The notes under the pieces: generated by a model
Databases searched by the model: none
The model's input: only the letters and a program-made list of their open reading frames with translations
Told to the model about the DNA's origin: nothing
Shown: positions 16,750-26,577 of the stretch, one piece after another
How the letters are laid out: each line of letters starts with the position of its first letter
Position numbering within the stretch: position 1 is the first letter of the stretch
From: Pandoraea pnomenusa
GTDB lineage: Bacteria > Pseudomonadota > Gammaproteobacteria > Burkholderiales > Burkholderiaceae
Reading direction: 5' to 3'
Assembly: GCF_000767615.3 (NCBI RefSeq)
Contig: NZ_CP009553.3
Location: forward strand, 496,001 to 560,000
Length of the DNA stretch: 64,000 bases
Made by a program: the position numbers and the translations under genes

Positions 16750-18315
16750 ATGCACACACGGGCATTGCAGGCATGGCTGCGCAAGATCGCATGGATCGGA
16801 ACCGGTCTGGCGTTGGGCGTGGCGTCGTGGACATCCACCGAGGCCATGGCCATCGGCGGAAAGCCATCGGTGAATCGCGATACGGTCGTGTTCGCGGTCG
16901 GCAAGGACATCAACAATCTCGACGGACAGGTGGCGGCCACGGGGGATTCGCAGCGCTACGGCTGGCAACTGTTCGACACGCTCTACGCGTTTGATATCGA
17001 CGGCAATCTGAAGCCGAGCGTGGCCACCGCGGTGACTATCTCCCCCGACGGTCTGCAGTACACGTTCACCCTGCGCAAGGACGTCAAGTTCCACAATGGC
17101 ACGAAGCTCACCGCCCGGGACGTGAAGTACTCGCTCGAGCGCATCGTGGCGCCCGAGACGAAAAGCACCCGGCGGCCATACTTTGCCAATCTCGTCGATC
17201 GCGTCGATGCACCGAACGACACGACCGCGGTCTTTCATCTGAAGCGTCAGGACGGGGCGTTCCTCAACAAGATCGCAGGCTATCTGCTGCTCGTGCCCAA
17301 GGCGTACACCGAAGCATTGCCCACACCGGAAGCGTTCGCCCGTGCCCCGATCGGATCGGGACCGTACAAGTTCGTCGAGCAGAAGATCGGCCAATCGGTC
17401 ACGCTCGAGCGTTTCGACGGGTACTGGGGACCGAAGCCGGGCATCAGGCACCTTGTCTTCAAGGTCATTCCCGAGGCAAGCAGTCGCATCAACGCGTTGC
17501 TCAGCGGCGAGGTCGACGCCATCGACTACGTGCCGAGTGTCGACGTGGCGCGGCTGAAAGCCAACGCCGGACTCGCGGTGAAGTCGGTCCCCGTGGGCAG
17601 CCCCCTCGCGGTGCGGCTTTACTCCAACGTGCCCGGCACACCGCTCTCGAAGCGCGACGTTCGCCTCGCACTGAACTATGCGCTCGACACCCGCGCAATC
17701 ATCGATCAGGCACTGCACGGCGTGGGGGCGCAGATGTCGTCGTACGTTTCGTCGAGCTACCCGTACGGCGTCGATCGTGCGCTCAAGCCGTATCCGTACG
17801 ATCCGGCGCAGGCGAAGAAGCTGCTGGCACGCGGCGGTTACCCGAACGGCTTCACGACCGATCTGCTGTGCCCGACGGACAACCCCAAGGAGCTTTGCGA
17901 AGTCATCGCCGCGTACTGGGCGGCGGTGGGCGTGAAGGCCAACGTCAAGGTCATCGACTACGCTGCGTGGAGTCGCCTGAACAACACGCACAAGGGCGGA
18001 CCGATGACGATGATGCAGTTCTCCAACGCCATCTACGATCCGGTGCATCCGATCAGCGGGGCGGCCACGAAAGAAGGCACGTGGTCCGATTACTACAACC
18101 CGGAAGTCGAGACGCTCGTGGCGCAAGGCGATGCGGCGACGTCCCGCGAGCAGCGCGACGCGATTTTCAAGAAGATCGGACGGCTGTTGCACGACGACGG
18201 CCACGCCGTGCTGATCACCGAGCTGTATTACACCTTCGCGCAGGACGTGAAGCTGAACTGGGAGCCGCAACACGGCAGCGGCTACTACAACCTGCGCAAT
18301 CTGAGCTGGAAGTAG
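16750..18315 (+). CDS. Peptide/nickel-type ABC solute-binding protein (SBP family 5), copy 2
   Basis: A 521-residue exported binding protein with signal sequence (MHTRALQAWLRKIAWIGTGL..., cleaved after an Ala-containing stretch near residue 33). It is collinear over its whole length with SBP1 at 11997-13598, sharing SGDSQRY/TGDSQRY, KSTRRPYFA, GPYKF, PYPYDPAQAKKLL, IDYAAWSRLNNTHK and WSDYYNPEVE. A CGGAG ribosome site lies a few bases before ATG. It sits between the SDR and the CoA ligase, upstream of the permease genes, so it is likely the main receptor of that ABC importer. The duplicate may widen ligand range. Confidence 0.89.
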   Translation: MHTRALQAWLRKIAWIGTGLALGVASWTSTEAMAIGGKPSVNRDTVVFAVGKDINNLDGQVAATGDSQRYGWQLFDTLYAFDIDGNLKPSVATAVTISPDGLQYTFTLRKDVKFHNGTKLTARDVKYSLERIVAPETKSTRRPYFANLVDRVDAPNDTTAVFHLKRQDGAFLNKIAGYLLLVPKAYTEALPTPEAFARAPIGSGPYKFVEQKIGQSVTLERFDGYWGPKPGIRHLVFKVIPEASSRINALLSGEVDAIDYVPSVDVARLKANAGLAVKSVPVGSPLAVRLYSNVPGTPLSKRDVRLALNYALDTRAIIDQALHGVGAQMSSYVSSSYPYGVDRALKPYPYDPAQAKKLLARGGYPNGFTTDLLCPTDNPKELCEVIAAYWAAVGVKANVKVIDYAAWSRLNNTHKGGPMTMMQFSNAIYDPVHPISGAATKEGTWSDYYNPEVETLVAQGDAATSREQRDAIFKKIGRLLHDDGHAVLITELYYTFAQDVKLNWEPQHGSGYYNLRNLSWK

Positions 18316-18369
18316 GCGGCTCCCCGGCAGGCGCTGGCGAAATGAACGGATGCGAGCGAACGTGAACCG

Positions 18370-20250
18370 ATGAATCAGACCATGAATCGAGACGACGACA
18401 GCGTATGGGTTCCGCGAGAGGCGCCGACGACGCTGGGCGGGGCGGGCGCCGCGTCCGCGCACGGAGCGCTCGACGCGATCGACGCGATCGACTGGACGCG
18501 CGAGACTTTCTCGAGCGCGCTCGCCCGCATTGCCGGAATGCATGGCGATCGCGAAGCGGTGGTGCACGGCGAGACCCGACTGACATTCGCGCAGCTGGTC
18601 GAGCGCATTCACGCGTTTGCCCGCGGGCTGATGTCGCTGGGCGTGGGTCCCGGCGAGAACGTCGCATTGTGGATGTCGGACGGCACCCAATGGCTCATCG
18701 CCCGATGGGCCGTGCCGATGATCGGTGCGGTGCTCGTGCCCGTGAACACCCGGTTTCGTGACAGCGATGTGGCGTATGTGCTGAGCCAGTCGGAGGCGAC
18801 CACGCTGATCGTGCAGGAGCGCGGCGGTGTCACGGGGCGGGGCGTGCGCTACTTCGACATCCTCGCGCAACTCGACCCCGATTGGACGCGGCAGCGCCGC
18901 GGCGCGTGGCGTTGTGAACGCATGCCGGCGCTGCGGCGCGTGATCGGCCTGCCGACAGACCGCGCGCTGCCGGCAGGCATGGAAGACTTCCACGCCATCG
19001 AAGCCCACGGCCGGCGCTGTCTCGAGGACGGCGCGCTCGCTCGCCGGTGCGCGCAGGTCGGCCCGGACGATGTCGCCCAGATTCTCTACACCTCGGGCAC
19101 CACGTCGTTCCCGAAGGGCGCCATGGTGCGGCACGGCGCGCTGCTCGGGAACAACCACTACGCGGCGCAGTGCCTGCGACTGACCTCTCGCGATCGCTAC
19201 TTGTCGTGCGTGCCGCTGTTTACCGCCACGGGCACGTTCTACACCCTGGCGATGGCGCTTTCCGGCGCGGCGATGGTCATCGCGGACCAGTTCTCCGCAA
19301 AGCTGTTCTGCGAGCTGGTCGAACGTGAACGCATCACCGTGAGCTTCTTCGTCGATACCATCGTGCAGGATCTCAAGGCGTTTCCCGACGTCGGTCGATA
19401 CGACCTGTCGAGCCTGCGAACCGGCACGGGCGCACCGCTGCCCACGGCTTCGTTCGAGTGGGTGAGCCGCACGCTCGGGGTACCCGAGCTGGTCAGCGCG
19501 TACGGCATGTCGGAGACATCGAACGCCGTGGTACGAACGCGCTGGGACGACCCGTACGAGAAGCGCTCCCGCACCAACGGCAGGCCAGTGCGCGACGTGC
19601 GGATCCGCATCGCGGACATCGAGACGGGCGAGCCGCTGCCAGCGGGCGAGATCGGACAGATCTGCGTCTCCGGCTACGTGGTGATGAAGGGCTACTACCG
19701 CATGCCGGAGGAGGATCGCAAGGCCATCGACGCGCAGGGATGGCTGCTTACCGGCGATCTCGGCGAGCTCGACGGCGACGGCTATCTGACCTATCGCGGG
19801 CGCGTGAAGGAGATGATCAAGCCGGGTGGCTTCAATGTCGCCACGCAGGAGATCGAAGTCTTCCTCAAGACTTATCCCGGCGTGCGTCAGGCAGTCGTGG
19901 TCGGGGTGCCGGATGCGCGTCTGGGCGAAGTGGGCTATGCGTACGTCGAGCGCCAGACGGGCGCGGACATTTCGCCGCGCGCGTTGCAGCAATATTGCCG
20001 CGAGCATATCGCGAGCTACAAGGTGCCGCGCTATGTCGAATTCGTCGACGCCTGGCCGCTTACCGGAAGCCAGAAGATTCGCAAGCTCGAATTGCGCGAG
20101 CGCGCGACGCGCAAGCTCTCGGCCGGCGACGGCGACCCGCCGCACGTGTGGCGCGACGCGGCGGAGCGCGTGGATGAACCCGCGCACATCACCGATAGCG
20201 AAAGCGCGGGCGCCGGCGGTGGCGGCACCGACAAGGGGACGCTCGCATGA
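18370..20250 (+). CDS. Acyl-CoA synthetase / AMP-dependent ligase
   Basis: A 626-residue ANL-superfamily enzyme forming acyl-CoA from a carboxylic acid, ATP and CoA via an acyl-adenylate. Motif A3 (P-loop) is YTSGTTSFPKGAM at about residue 238. A5 is YGMSETSN. A7 is LLTGDLGELDGDGYLTYRGRVKEMIKPGGFNV. The A10 lysine region is GSQKIRKLEL. The first 40 residues and the Gly/Ala-rich last 45 (ESAGAGGGGTDKG) extend beyond the core. The start is not well fixed; an ATG at 18382 is an alternative. The last four bases overlap the permease start (ATGA), tying uptake and CoA activation of the same acid together. Confidence 0.88.
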   Translation: MNQTMNRDDDSVWVPREAPTTLGGAGAASAHGALDAIDAIDWTRETFSSALARIAGMHGDREAVVHGETRLTFAQLVERIHAFARGLMSLGVGPGENVALWMSDGTQWLIARWAVPMIGAVLVPVNTRFRDSDVAYVLSQSEATTLIVQERGGVTGRGVRYFDILAQLDPDWTRQRRGAWRCERMPALRRVIGLPTDRALPAGMEDFHAIEAHGRRCLEDGALARRCAQVGPDDVAQILYTSGTTSFPKGAMVRHGALLGNNHYAAQCLRLTSRDRYLSCVPLFTATGTFYTLAMALSGAAMVIADQFSAKLFCELVERERITVSFFVDTIVQDLKAFPDVGRYDLSSLRTGTGAPLPTASFEWVSRTLGVPELVSAYGMSETSNAVVRTRWDDPYEKRSRTNGRPVRDVRIRIADIETGEPLPAGEIGQICVSGYVVMKGYYRMPEEDRKAIDAQGWLLTGDLGELDGDGYLTYRGRVKEMIKPGGFNVATQEIEVFLKTYPGVRQAVVVGVPDARLGEVGYAYVERQTGADISPRALQQYCREHIASYKVPRYVEFVDAWPLTGSQKIRKLELRERATRKLSAGDGDPPHVWRDAAERVDEPAHITDSESAGAGGGGTDKGTLA

Positions 20251-21164
20251 TTCGCTACCTCGCGCGCCGGGTGGCGCAATCGCTGATCACGGTTCTGCTC
20301 GTCACGCTGGTGATCTTCCTGATCGTGCGGCTCATCGGCGATCCGACGCACCTGATGCTGCCGCCGGAAGCGACGGAAGCCGATCGGGCGGTGCTACGTC
20401 ACCAGATGGGGCTGGACCGTCCCGTTCCGGTGCAATACGCCAGTTATCTCTGGCATCTGCTACAGGGGCAGCTCGGCATGTCGTACCGGTTCTCGCGGCC
20501 GGCCCTCGACGTGGTGCTCGGCGCGTTGGGACCGACGCTGCTGCTCACGACGTCTGCGCTGGCGCTGGGCATTCTGGTGGGCGTGCCGCTGGGCGCGGTG
20601 GCGGCCGTGCGCCGCGGCGGCGCGGTGGATCAGTGCGCCAAGCTCTTCGCGGTCCTGGGGCAGGCGGCGCCGCCGTTCCTGTTCAGCCTGCTCTTCATCC
20701 GCCTGTTCTCGATTCAGCTGTCATGGTTCCCGACCAACGGCTATGGCACGTTTTCGCATCTCGTCATGCCGGCCGTGGCGCTGGGCTGGTATTCGGCGGC
20801 GGGCATCATGCGGCTCACGCGTTCGAGCATGTCCGAAGTGCTCGACACCGAATACATCAAGTTCGCGCGCATTAAGGGGGTGCCGGAGCGCACCATCATC
20901 TTCCGGCACGCGCTGCGCAATGCGCTGCTGCCGATGATCACCTTCACCGCGCTTCAGTTCGGCATTCTGATGGGCGGCGCCGTGTCGGTCGAATTCATCT
21001 TTTCGTGGCCGGGCATCGGTCGTCTGATCCTCGACTCGATCTCGAACCTCGACTACACGGTCGTGCAGGCCGCCGTCACGGTCGGCGCGCTGATCTTCAC
21101 CTTGCTCAACCTGGCGGTGGACGTGCTCTACGCCTACGTCGATCCGAGGATTCGCTATGCATGA
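20247..21164 (+). CDS. ABC transporter permease, DppB/OppB type
   Basis: A 305-residue inner-membrane permease with six hydrophobic segments. It begins MIRYLARRVAQSLITVLLVTLVIFL, the usual DppB N-terminus, and includes MGLDRPVPVQYASYLWHLLQGQLGMSYRFSRP. The EAA loop is EYIKFARIKGVPERTIIFRHALRNALLP. The N-terminal codon overlaps the ligase stop; the 3' end overlaps DppC by 8 bp. It is one half of the membrane channel for the family-5 substrate-binding system. Confidence 0.92.
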   Translation: MIRYLARRVAQSLITVLLVTLVIFLIVRLIGDPTHLMLPPEATEADRAVLRHQMGLDRPVPVQYASYLWHLLQGQLGMSYRFSRPALDVVLGALGPTLLLTTSALALGILVGVPLGAVAAVRRGGAVDQCAKLFAVLGQAAPPFLFSLLFIRLFSIQLSWFPTNGYGTFSHLVMPAVALGWYSAAGIMRLTRSSMSEVLDTEYIKFARIKGVPERTIIFRHALRNALLPMITFTALQFGILMGGAVSVEFIFSWPGIGRLILDSISNLDYTVVQAAVTVGALIFTLLNLAVDVLYAYVDPRIRYA

Positions 21165-22056
21165 GGCCACTCCCCTCGACTTGCAGCAACGTCCGGCCGA
21201 GACCTGTGTCCCGGTACCGCAAGCGCGCGCGCGCCGCCGCCTTTGGCGCGACGTCCAGCTCTGGTCGTGCCTTGTGCTCGCGCTGGCCCTGATCGTCGTC
21301 GCGCTCGCGCCCCAGTGGTTCTCGCCTTACGACCCCAATGCGATTTCGTTGAGCGACATCCTCAAACCGCCCTCGGCGGCGCACTGGTTTGGCACCGACC
21401 AGCTCGGACGCGACCTGCTCTCGAGAGTGATCTGGGGCTCGCGCATCTCGCTGTACGTGGCGTTCTGCGCGGTGCTCATCGCGGGGATTTTCGGCAGCCT
21501 GTTCGGCATAGCGGCGGGGTTTCTCGGCGGATGGGTCGACGCGGTGGCGATGCGGGTGGCCGACATTCAGCTGGCCCTGCCCGCGGTCATTCTCGCCTTG
21601 GTGCTCGTGGGCGCCATCGGCTTCAGCGTCTTCAATCTGGTGATCGTGCTGAGCCTGGCCAACTGGGCGCGCTTCGCCCGGGTCACGCGTTCCGAAGCGC
21701 TCTCGCTGCGCTCGCGAGACTTCGTCTTGCTGGCCAGGCTGGCGGGCGCATCGCGCTTTCGGGTGATGTTCGCCCACATCGTGCCCAACGTGGTCAACAC
21801 CTTCATCGTGCTCGCCACGCTCGATATCGGCACGATCATCATTCTGGAAGCGACGCTCTCGTTCCTCGGTCTCGGTGTCCAGCCGCCCACGCCGTCGTGG
21901 GGCGCAATGATCGCCGACGGACGCGGTTATCTGGAGACCGCGTGGTGGATCTGCGGCATTCCGGGCATGGTCCTGATGGTCACCGTGCTGCTGGCGAACC
22001 AGTTGGGTGACGCGTTGCGCGATCGCCTGAGCCCAACGATGTCGAGGGGGTGGTGA
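21157..22056 (+). CDS. ABC transporter permease, DppC/OppC type
   Basis: A 299-residue permease partner. An N-terminal cytoplasmic segment with RARRRLWRD is followed by the first membrane helix. SPYDPNAISLSDILKPPSAAHWFGTDQLGRDLLSRVIWGSRISL is the diagnostic DppC/OppC 'GTDxxGRD' region. The EAA loop is RDFVLLARLAGASRFRVMFAHIVPN. It ends at TGA 22056, whose last base starts the ATPase gene. Confidence 0.92.
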   Translation: MHEATPLDLQQRPAETCVPVPQARARRRLWRDVQLWSCLVLALALIVVALAPQWFSPYDPNAISLSDILKPPSAAHWFGTDQLGRDLLSRVIWGSRISLYVAFCAVLIAGIFGSLFGIAAGFLGGWVDAVAMRVADIQLALPAVILALVLVGAIGFSVFNLVIVLSLANWARFARVTRSEALSLRSRDFVLLARLAGASRFRVMFAHIVPNVVNTFIVLATLDIGTIIILEATLSFLGLGVQPPTPSWGAMIADGRGYLETAWWICGIPGMVLMVTVLLANQLGDALRDRLSPTMSRGW

Positions 22057-23102
22057 TGAGCGTTCATCCACTGCTCGAGGCGCGCCATCTCACCACGATG
22101 CTGCGGGGCAAGCACGGCGTGGTCACCGCCGTCGACAACGTGAGCCTGCGCGTGGACGCCGGCCGGTCGCTCGCGCTGGTCGGCGAGTCCGGGTCGGGCA
22201 AGAGCATGACATGCAACACATTGCTCGGCCTGTTGCCGTCGAACGGCCGCCTGGTGCACGGCGAGGTGCGCTACAAGGGGCGCGATCTCGCAAGACTGTC
22301 GTCGGCGGAGATGGCCAAGGTTCGCGGGCGCGAGATCGGCATGATTCTGCAGGACGCGATGACCTCGCTCAACCCGCTGCTGACCATTGGCGATCAGGTA
22401 GCCGAAATCTTCCGCGTGCATCAGGGCATACGCGACAAGGCCGAACTGCGCCGCCGAAGCGTGGAAGTGCTCGAGCGCGTGAAGATCCCGGCCGCGCTGG
22501 AGCGGCTCGACAGCTATCCGTTCCAGTTCAGCGGCGGCATGCGCCAGCGCGTGTCCATTGCCATCAATATCGCGCTCTCGCCCGAGTTGCTGATCTGCGA
22601 TGAGCCCACGACGGCGCTCGATGTCACTGTCCAGTTGCAGATACTCAAGCTGCTTCGGGAGCTTCAGCAGCAGCGCAACATGGCGCTCATCTTCGTCACC
22701 CACGATCTGCATCTGGCGTCGCAGTTCTGCGACGACGTGGCGATCATGTATGGCGGCCGCATCGTGGAGTCCGGGCCGATTGCCGATGTCTTCGCGCGCC
22801 CGGCCCACCCGTACACCGCCGGCTTGCTTCGCGCCGTGCCGTCGCTCGGGCGGTATGAAAAGCGGCTCGAGGCGATTCCGGGTCAACAGCCGGGTCTGAC
22901 GGACTGGCCACAGGGGTGCCGGTTCGCGCCGCGCTGCCCGCTCGCCACCGAGCAATGTCGGCGTCAGTATCCGGACTGGTTCGAGTGGCAGGGTGGCGCG
23001 CGGCGCAGCGCTTGCTGGCAGACGATGCAGATGCTGTCGAAATCGGCGCCGCCGGCCGGTCGTACTGATCCGGCAACGTCCGCGCGCAGGGAGGTGGCGT
23101 GA
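22056..23102 (+). CDS. ABC transporter ATPase, DppD/OppD type
   Basis: A 348-residue nucleotide-binding subunit. The Walker A motif is GESGSGKS (residues about 42-49), the signature [13 protein letters not shown], and Walker [13 protein letters not shown]. The C-terminal oligopeptide-type domain has spaced cysteines ([15 protein letters not shown]), as in OppD/DppD. It starts at ATG 22056 within the previous stop (TGATG). It hydrolyses ATP at the cytoplasmic face to drive import. Confidence 0.92.
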   Translation: MSVHPLLEARHLTTMLRGKHGVVTAVDNVSLRVDAGRSLALVGESGSGKSMTCNTLLGLLPSNGRLVHGEVRYKGRDLARLSSAEMAKVRGREIGMILQDAMTSLNPLLTIGDQVAEIFRVHQGIRDKAELRRRSVEVLERVKIPAALERLDSYPFQFSGGMRQRVSIAINIALSPELLICDEPTTALDVTVQLQILKLLRELQQQRNMALIFVTHDLHLASQFCDDVAIMYGGRIVESGPIADVFARPAHPYTAGLLRAVPSLGRYEKRLEAIPGQQPGLTDWPQGCRFAPRCPLATEQCRRQYPDWFEWQGGARRSACWQTMQMLSKSAPPAGRTDPATSARREVA

Positions 23103-24172
23103 TGTCGCAACCGTATCTTTCGGTTCGAAACCTTAGAAAGACCTACGACGTGCGTCGCGGGTTGCTGGGCCGTGCGCGCCCGCTTCATGCGGTGGCGGGC
23201 GTGAGCTTCGACGTCGAGCCAGGGGCGACCTTCGGACTCGTCGGCGAGTCGGGCTCCGGCAAGAGCACCATCGCGAAGATGCTGATGCTCGCCGAACCGG
23301 CCACGAGCGGCGACGTGATGGTCGACGGGCGGAACGTCCGGCAACTCGACGCGGCCGCCCGGTCGGCGTTTCACCGCGTGTTGCAACCGGTGTTGCAGGA
23401 CCCGTATAGCGCTCTCAATCCGCGTATGCGCATTGGCAGGATCATCGACGAGCCGCTGCGCATTCACCGCACGCTGGACGACGCGTCGCGCGCTCGCCGT
23501 GTGGCGGAGTTGCTGCAACTTGTCGGATTGCCCGGCGCAGCGCAACGCAGGTTCCCGCACGAGTTGTCGGGCGGACAGCGTCAGCGCGTGGCGATCGCGC
23601 GTGCGCTCAGCCTGAGCCCGCGCTGCATGATTCTCGACGAGCCGGTGTCCGCGCTCGATGTGTCGATTCAGGCGCAGATCCTGAACCTGCTCAAGGATCT
23701 CCAGGGCACGCTCGATCTGACGTATCTGCTGATCTCGCACGATCTCGCGGTCGTGGCTTACATGAGCCAGCGCATCGGCGTGCTGTATCTCGGCGAATTC
23801 ATGGAAGTGGCCGATACCGCCACGCTCATGCAGGGCGCGCGCCACCCTTACACGCAGGCGTTGATTGCCTCGGTCGATGCGCGCGGCGGGCACGGGGCGC
23901 AGGCGGTGGCCGGCGAGATTCCGTCGCCCATGAATCCCCCGGCGGGGTGCCCGTTTCATCCACGCTGCCCGCACGCGCTCGCACGCTGTCGAGAGGAAAA
24001 ACCGGTGGCGCGGGAGATCGCGCCGCGCCACTGGGTGACGTGTCATTTCGCGGAAACGATTCCCGTCGCGACAGCGAACACCGCTGCGCGCGCCATCGGC
24101 CCGAAGGCGATAGAAGCCGCCCATCGCTCCGCTCCGGAGGCTCAGGCGGTCCCCTTTCAGGAGGCAACATGA
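23102..24172 (+). CDS. ABC transporter ATPase, DppF/OppF type
   Basis: A 356-residue second ATPase. Walker A is GESGSGKST, the signature ELSGGQRQRVAIARAL, and Walker B CMILDEPVSALDVSIQAQILNLL. The Cys-containing C-terminal OppF tail is GCPFHPRCPHALARC. The start (TGATG overlap) and end (ATGA overlap with the next gene) show tight translational coupling. Its last part includes an Ala-rich tail of about 30 residues with no assigned function. Confidence 0.92.
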   Translation: MSQPYLSVRNLRKTYDVRRGLLGRARPLHAVAGVSFDVEPGATFGLVGESGSGKSTIAKMLMLAEPATSGDVMVDGRNVRQLDAAARSAFHRVLQPVLQDPYSALNPRMRIGRIIDEPLRIHRTLDDASRARRVAELLQLVGLPGAAQRRFPHELSGGQRQRVAIARALSLSPRCMILDEPVSALDVSIQAQILNLLKDLQGTLDLTYLLISHDLAVVAYMSQRIGVLYLGEFMEVADTATLMQGARHPYTQALIASVDARGGHGAQAVAGEIPSPMNPPAGCPFHPRCPHALARCREEKPVAREIAPRHWVTCHFAETIPVATANTAARAIGPKAIEAAHRSAPEAQAVPFQEAT

Positions 24173-25347
24173 ATTTTGCGGAAACCCCCTCGTTGTCCAG
24201 GCAGGGCAACCCCGACGTGCTTGCAGCGCTCGAAGCCGTCGTGCAAAGCCGCTTTCCGGCGCGCGAGCGTGCATGTCACGACGCGGCTGCCATGCCCTTC
24301 GAGAATCTGCAGGATCTGTTCGAGCTGGGCTTGCTCACCGCCACGGTGCGAAAAGAGCACGGCGGCCTGGGCAGCAACGTGATGTCGGACGATCCGGCCA
24401 CCTTCCTGCAGGCCATGCGCCGCGTGGCGCGCGTGTCGCCGGGTACGGCGCACTGCATGCAGGTGCAGAACCACGTGGCGTGGGCGATCGACGAACTGGG
24501 CACCGACGCGCAGCGCGAGCGGTTCGTCAAGCCGATGACGCAAAAAATGAGCGTGTCGTCGTTCGTCGGCAGCGAGGCGGGCCGCAAACACATGTACGTG
24601 CTCAGGACCACGGCGAAGAAGGTCGAGGGCGGCTACATCGTCAACGGCAACAAAAACTATGCCACCAACGGTTACGAGAACGGTGTCGCCATCGTGTTCG
24701 CGACCATCGAAGGCGAGACGGAATACTTCAAGTCGCACCTGATGGTCATCGTCGAGCCGGGAATGGAGGGCCTCACGATCAATCACGACTGGTACCGCCC
24801 GACCGGCATGCGCGTGTGCCCGAGCCCGGAGATCTATCTGAACGATGTGTTCATCGACGAGCTGCACGTGCTGGGAGAGCCGGGCGTGTATCCGCGCGGG
24901 CGCTGGCAGGGGCGCTTTCATCTCGGCTTTACCGCGAACTACCTCGGCATGATCGAAGGCGCCTATGAGTGGGTGCGTCGCAGTCTCGTCGAACGCGGCC
25001 GGGGCAAGGATCCGTTCGTGCAGTTGCGCATGGGCGAGGCGAAGACGCAGTTGCACGGCGCGCAGGTGGTGTTCGAGAACGCCATCGATGCCTGGCGGGC
25101 GGGAGACGTGCAGCGCGCCGAGCTGATCTCGATGCAGGCCAAGTCGATCTGCGCGCACGCCGCCCTGGAGATGTCGCATACGCTGATCATGCTGGCCGGC
25201 TCGACAGCGCTGTTCGACGAATTTCCGCTTGCGCGTCTGATCCGGGATCTGAATACGCACATCCTGCACGTCGGACACGACAAGACCGCGCAGATCGTTG
25301 GGGCGGCCGAACTCGGCGAATCGTTCGATTCGACGCTCCAGCGCTGA
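24169..25347 (+). CDS. Acyl-CoA-dehydrogenase-fold flavoprotein, possibly a flavin monooxygenase
   Basis: A 392-residue protein with the three-part acyl-CoA dehydrogenase layout: a helical N-terminal part (DLFELGLLTATVRKEHGGLGS), a middle part (NGNKNYATNGYENG), and a helical C-terminal part. It lacks the catalytic Glu of both standard types: there is no IYEGT-like block, and no xERL block at the IVD position. Instead the C-terminus reads LIRDLNTHILHVGHDKT, resembling the RDxxTxxxH...D pattern of ACAD-fold, group D flavin monooxygenases (DszC/HsaA-type). Those enzymes use reduced flavin from a partner reductase, and one is present at 28814. It could instead be an atypical dehydrogenase. The start has GGAGG seven bases upstream and overlaps the DppF stop. 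Confidence 0.8.
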   Translation: MNFAETPSLSRQGNPDVLAALEAVVQSRFPARERACHDAAAMPFENLQDLFELGLLTATVRKEHGGLGSNVMSDDPATFLQAMRRVARVSPGTAHCMQVQNHVAWAIDELGTDAQRERFVKPMTQKMSVSSFVGSEAGRKHMYVLRTTAKKVEGGYIVNGNKNYATNGYENGVAIVFATIEGETEYFKSHLMVIVEPGMEGLTINHDWYRPTGMRVCPSPEIYLNDVFIDELHVLGEPGVYPRGRWQGRFHLGFTANYLGMIEGAYEWVRRSLVERGRGKDPFVQLRMGEAKTQLHGAQVVFENAIDAWRAGDVQRAELISMQAKSICAHAALEMSHTLIMLAGSTALFDEFPLARLIRDLNTHILHVGHDKTAQIVGAAELGESFDSTLQR

Positions 25348-25389
25348 GCGCGTGCGTCGATTTCGTCAATCTTGTCTTCGAGAGTTTCC

Positions 25390-26577
25390 ATGGATTTTCA
25401 GCTCACCGATTCGCAGCGCGAACTGATCGACGCGACCGAGAAACTGTGCCGTCAATTGCTCCCGCTGGCGAAAGAGGCCCACGAGGCCGAAGCGCAAGGC
25501 GACTTCGCGCCCTTGCAGCGACTGCGTTGCCAGATGGCCGAAGCCGGGCTGCTGGCGCTGAACATGCCACAGGAGTACGGCGGCATGGGACTGCCGCTGC
25601 TCGAGACGTTGTTGCTCATCCAGACCATCCAGCGTGTGGATTCGACAATGGGCGGTCTGGCGCACCGTACGTCCACGGGCGCGATTGGCGCGGTGCTGGA
25701 GCTCGGCACGCAGGCGCAGAAGTCGCGCTTCGTCGCCGGTGTGGCGCGCGGCGAGATCGGGGTGTCGATCGGCATCACCGAGCCCGATGCCGGTTCGGCC
25801 GCCACGGCAATGAAGACGCGCGCGCGCATCGAGGGCGACGACGTGATCATCAACGGCCAGAAGATCTTCATCAGCGCGGCCCGAGGGCATCACTTCACCA
25901 TGCTCTACTGCCGTTTTGGCAATACCGGGCGCGCGAGCGACATCGGCGCGATCATGGTGCCTCACGATGCGCCCGGTTTTACGTGCAGCGGCGGCACGCT
26001 GAACATGGCGGGCGAGCGGCAGTACGAGCTCTACTTCGACGACTGTCGCGTGCCCCGAGCGAATGTCCTCGCCGAGAGCCGCGCGTTCGCCAAGCTCATC
26101 AGCGTGTACAACGTCGAACGCCTGGGCAGCATCTCGCGCATGCTGGGATCGGCGCAGGCCGCTTTCGACTTCGCACTTCAGTACGTTCAGGAACGCAAGC
26201 AGTTCGGGCGCGAACTTGCCGACTTTCAGGGGCTGCAATGGATGCTGGCGGACATGAAGGTCAAGTTCGAGGCAGCGCAGTTGCTGACCTGGCGCGCCGC
26301 GGCCAACACCGCGAGCGGGCTGCCTTCGCCGCTCGAGACGTCGGTGGCCAAGGTATACGTGGCGCAGGCGGCCAAGGAAATCTGTGACGACGCGATTCAA
26401 CTGCTCGGCGGCTACGGTTACATGACGGAGTACCCCGTGGAGGGGCGCTACCGCGAAGTGCGCGGCGGTTCGATCTACGGCGGCACGCTGCAAATTCACA
26501 AGAACATGATCGCGGGCCATCTGCTCGGCCGGAAGAACAGTCAATGGGCGACGACGTCCGGGGAGTCGACCGAATGA
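25390..26577 (+). CDS. Acyl-CoA dehydrogenase
   Basis: A 395-residue FAD acyl-CoA dehydrogenase that introduces a trans-2,3 double bond and passes electrons to ETF. Typical segments are MDFQLTDSQREL, GITEPDAGSAATAMKTRA, and RKQFGRELADFQGLQWMLADM, plus the C-terminal LLGGYGYMTEYPVEGRYREVRGGSIYGGT. Where MCAD-type enzymes have IYEGT it has IYGGT, while a Glu occurs in NVERLGS at the isovaleryl-CoA/long-chain-type position. So the catalytic base is probably there, favouring a branched or bulky acyl chain. It follows the previous gene after 42 bp and overlaps the thiolase start (ATGA). Confidence 0.9.
   Translation: MDFQLTDSQRELIDATEKLCRQLLPLAKEAHEAEAQGDFAPLQRLRCQMAEAGLLALNMPQEYGGMGLPLLETLLLIQTIQRVDSTMGGLAHRTSTGAIGAVLELGTQAQKSRFVAGVARGEIGVSIGITEPDAGSAATAMKTRARIEGDDVIINGQKIFISAARGHHFTMLYCRFGNTGRASDIGAIMVPHDAPGFTCSGGTLNMAGERQYELYFDDCRVPRANVLAESRAFAKLISVYNVERLGSISRMLGSAQAAFDFALQYVQERKQFGRELADFQGLQWMLADMKVKFEAAQLLTWRAAANTASGLPSPLETSVAKVYVAQAAKEICDDAIQLLGGYGYMTEYPVEGRYREVRGGSIYGGTLQIHKNMIAGHLLGRKNSQWATTSGESTE

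Noticed and set aside
16747..20187. A minus-strand frame of 1146 codons opposite SBP2 and the CoA ligase
   Set aside because: Same GC-shadow effect. The plus-strand genes have clear motifs; the shadow is Arg/His/Val-rich with no domain.
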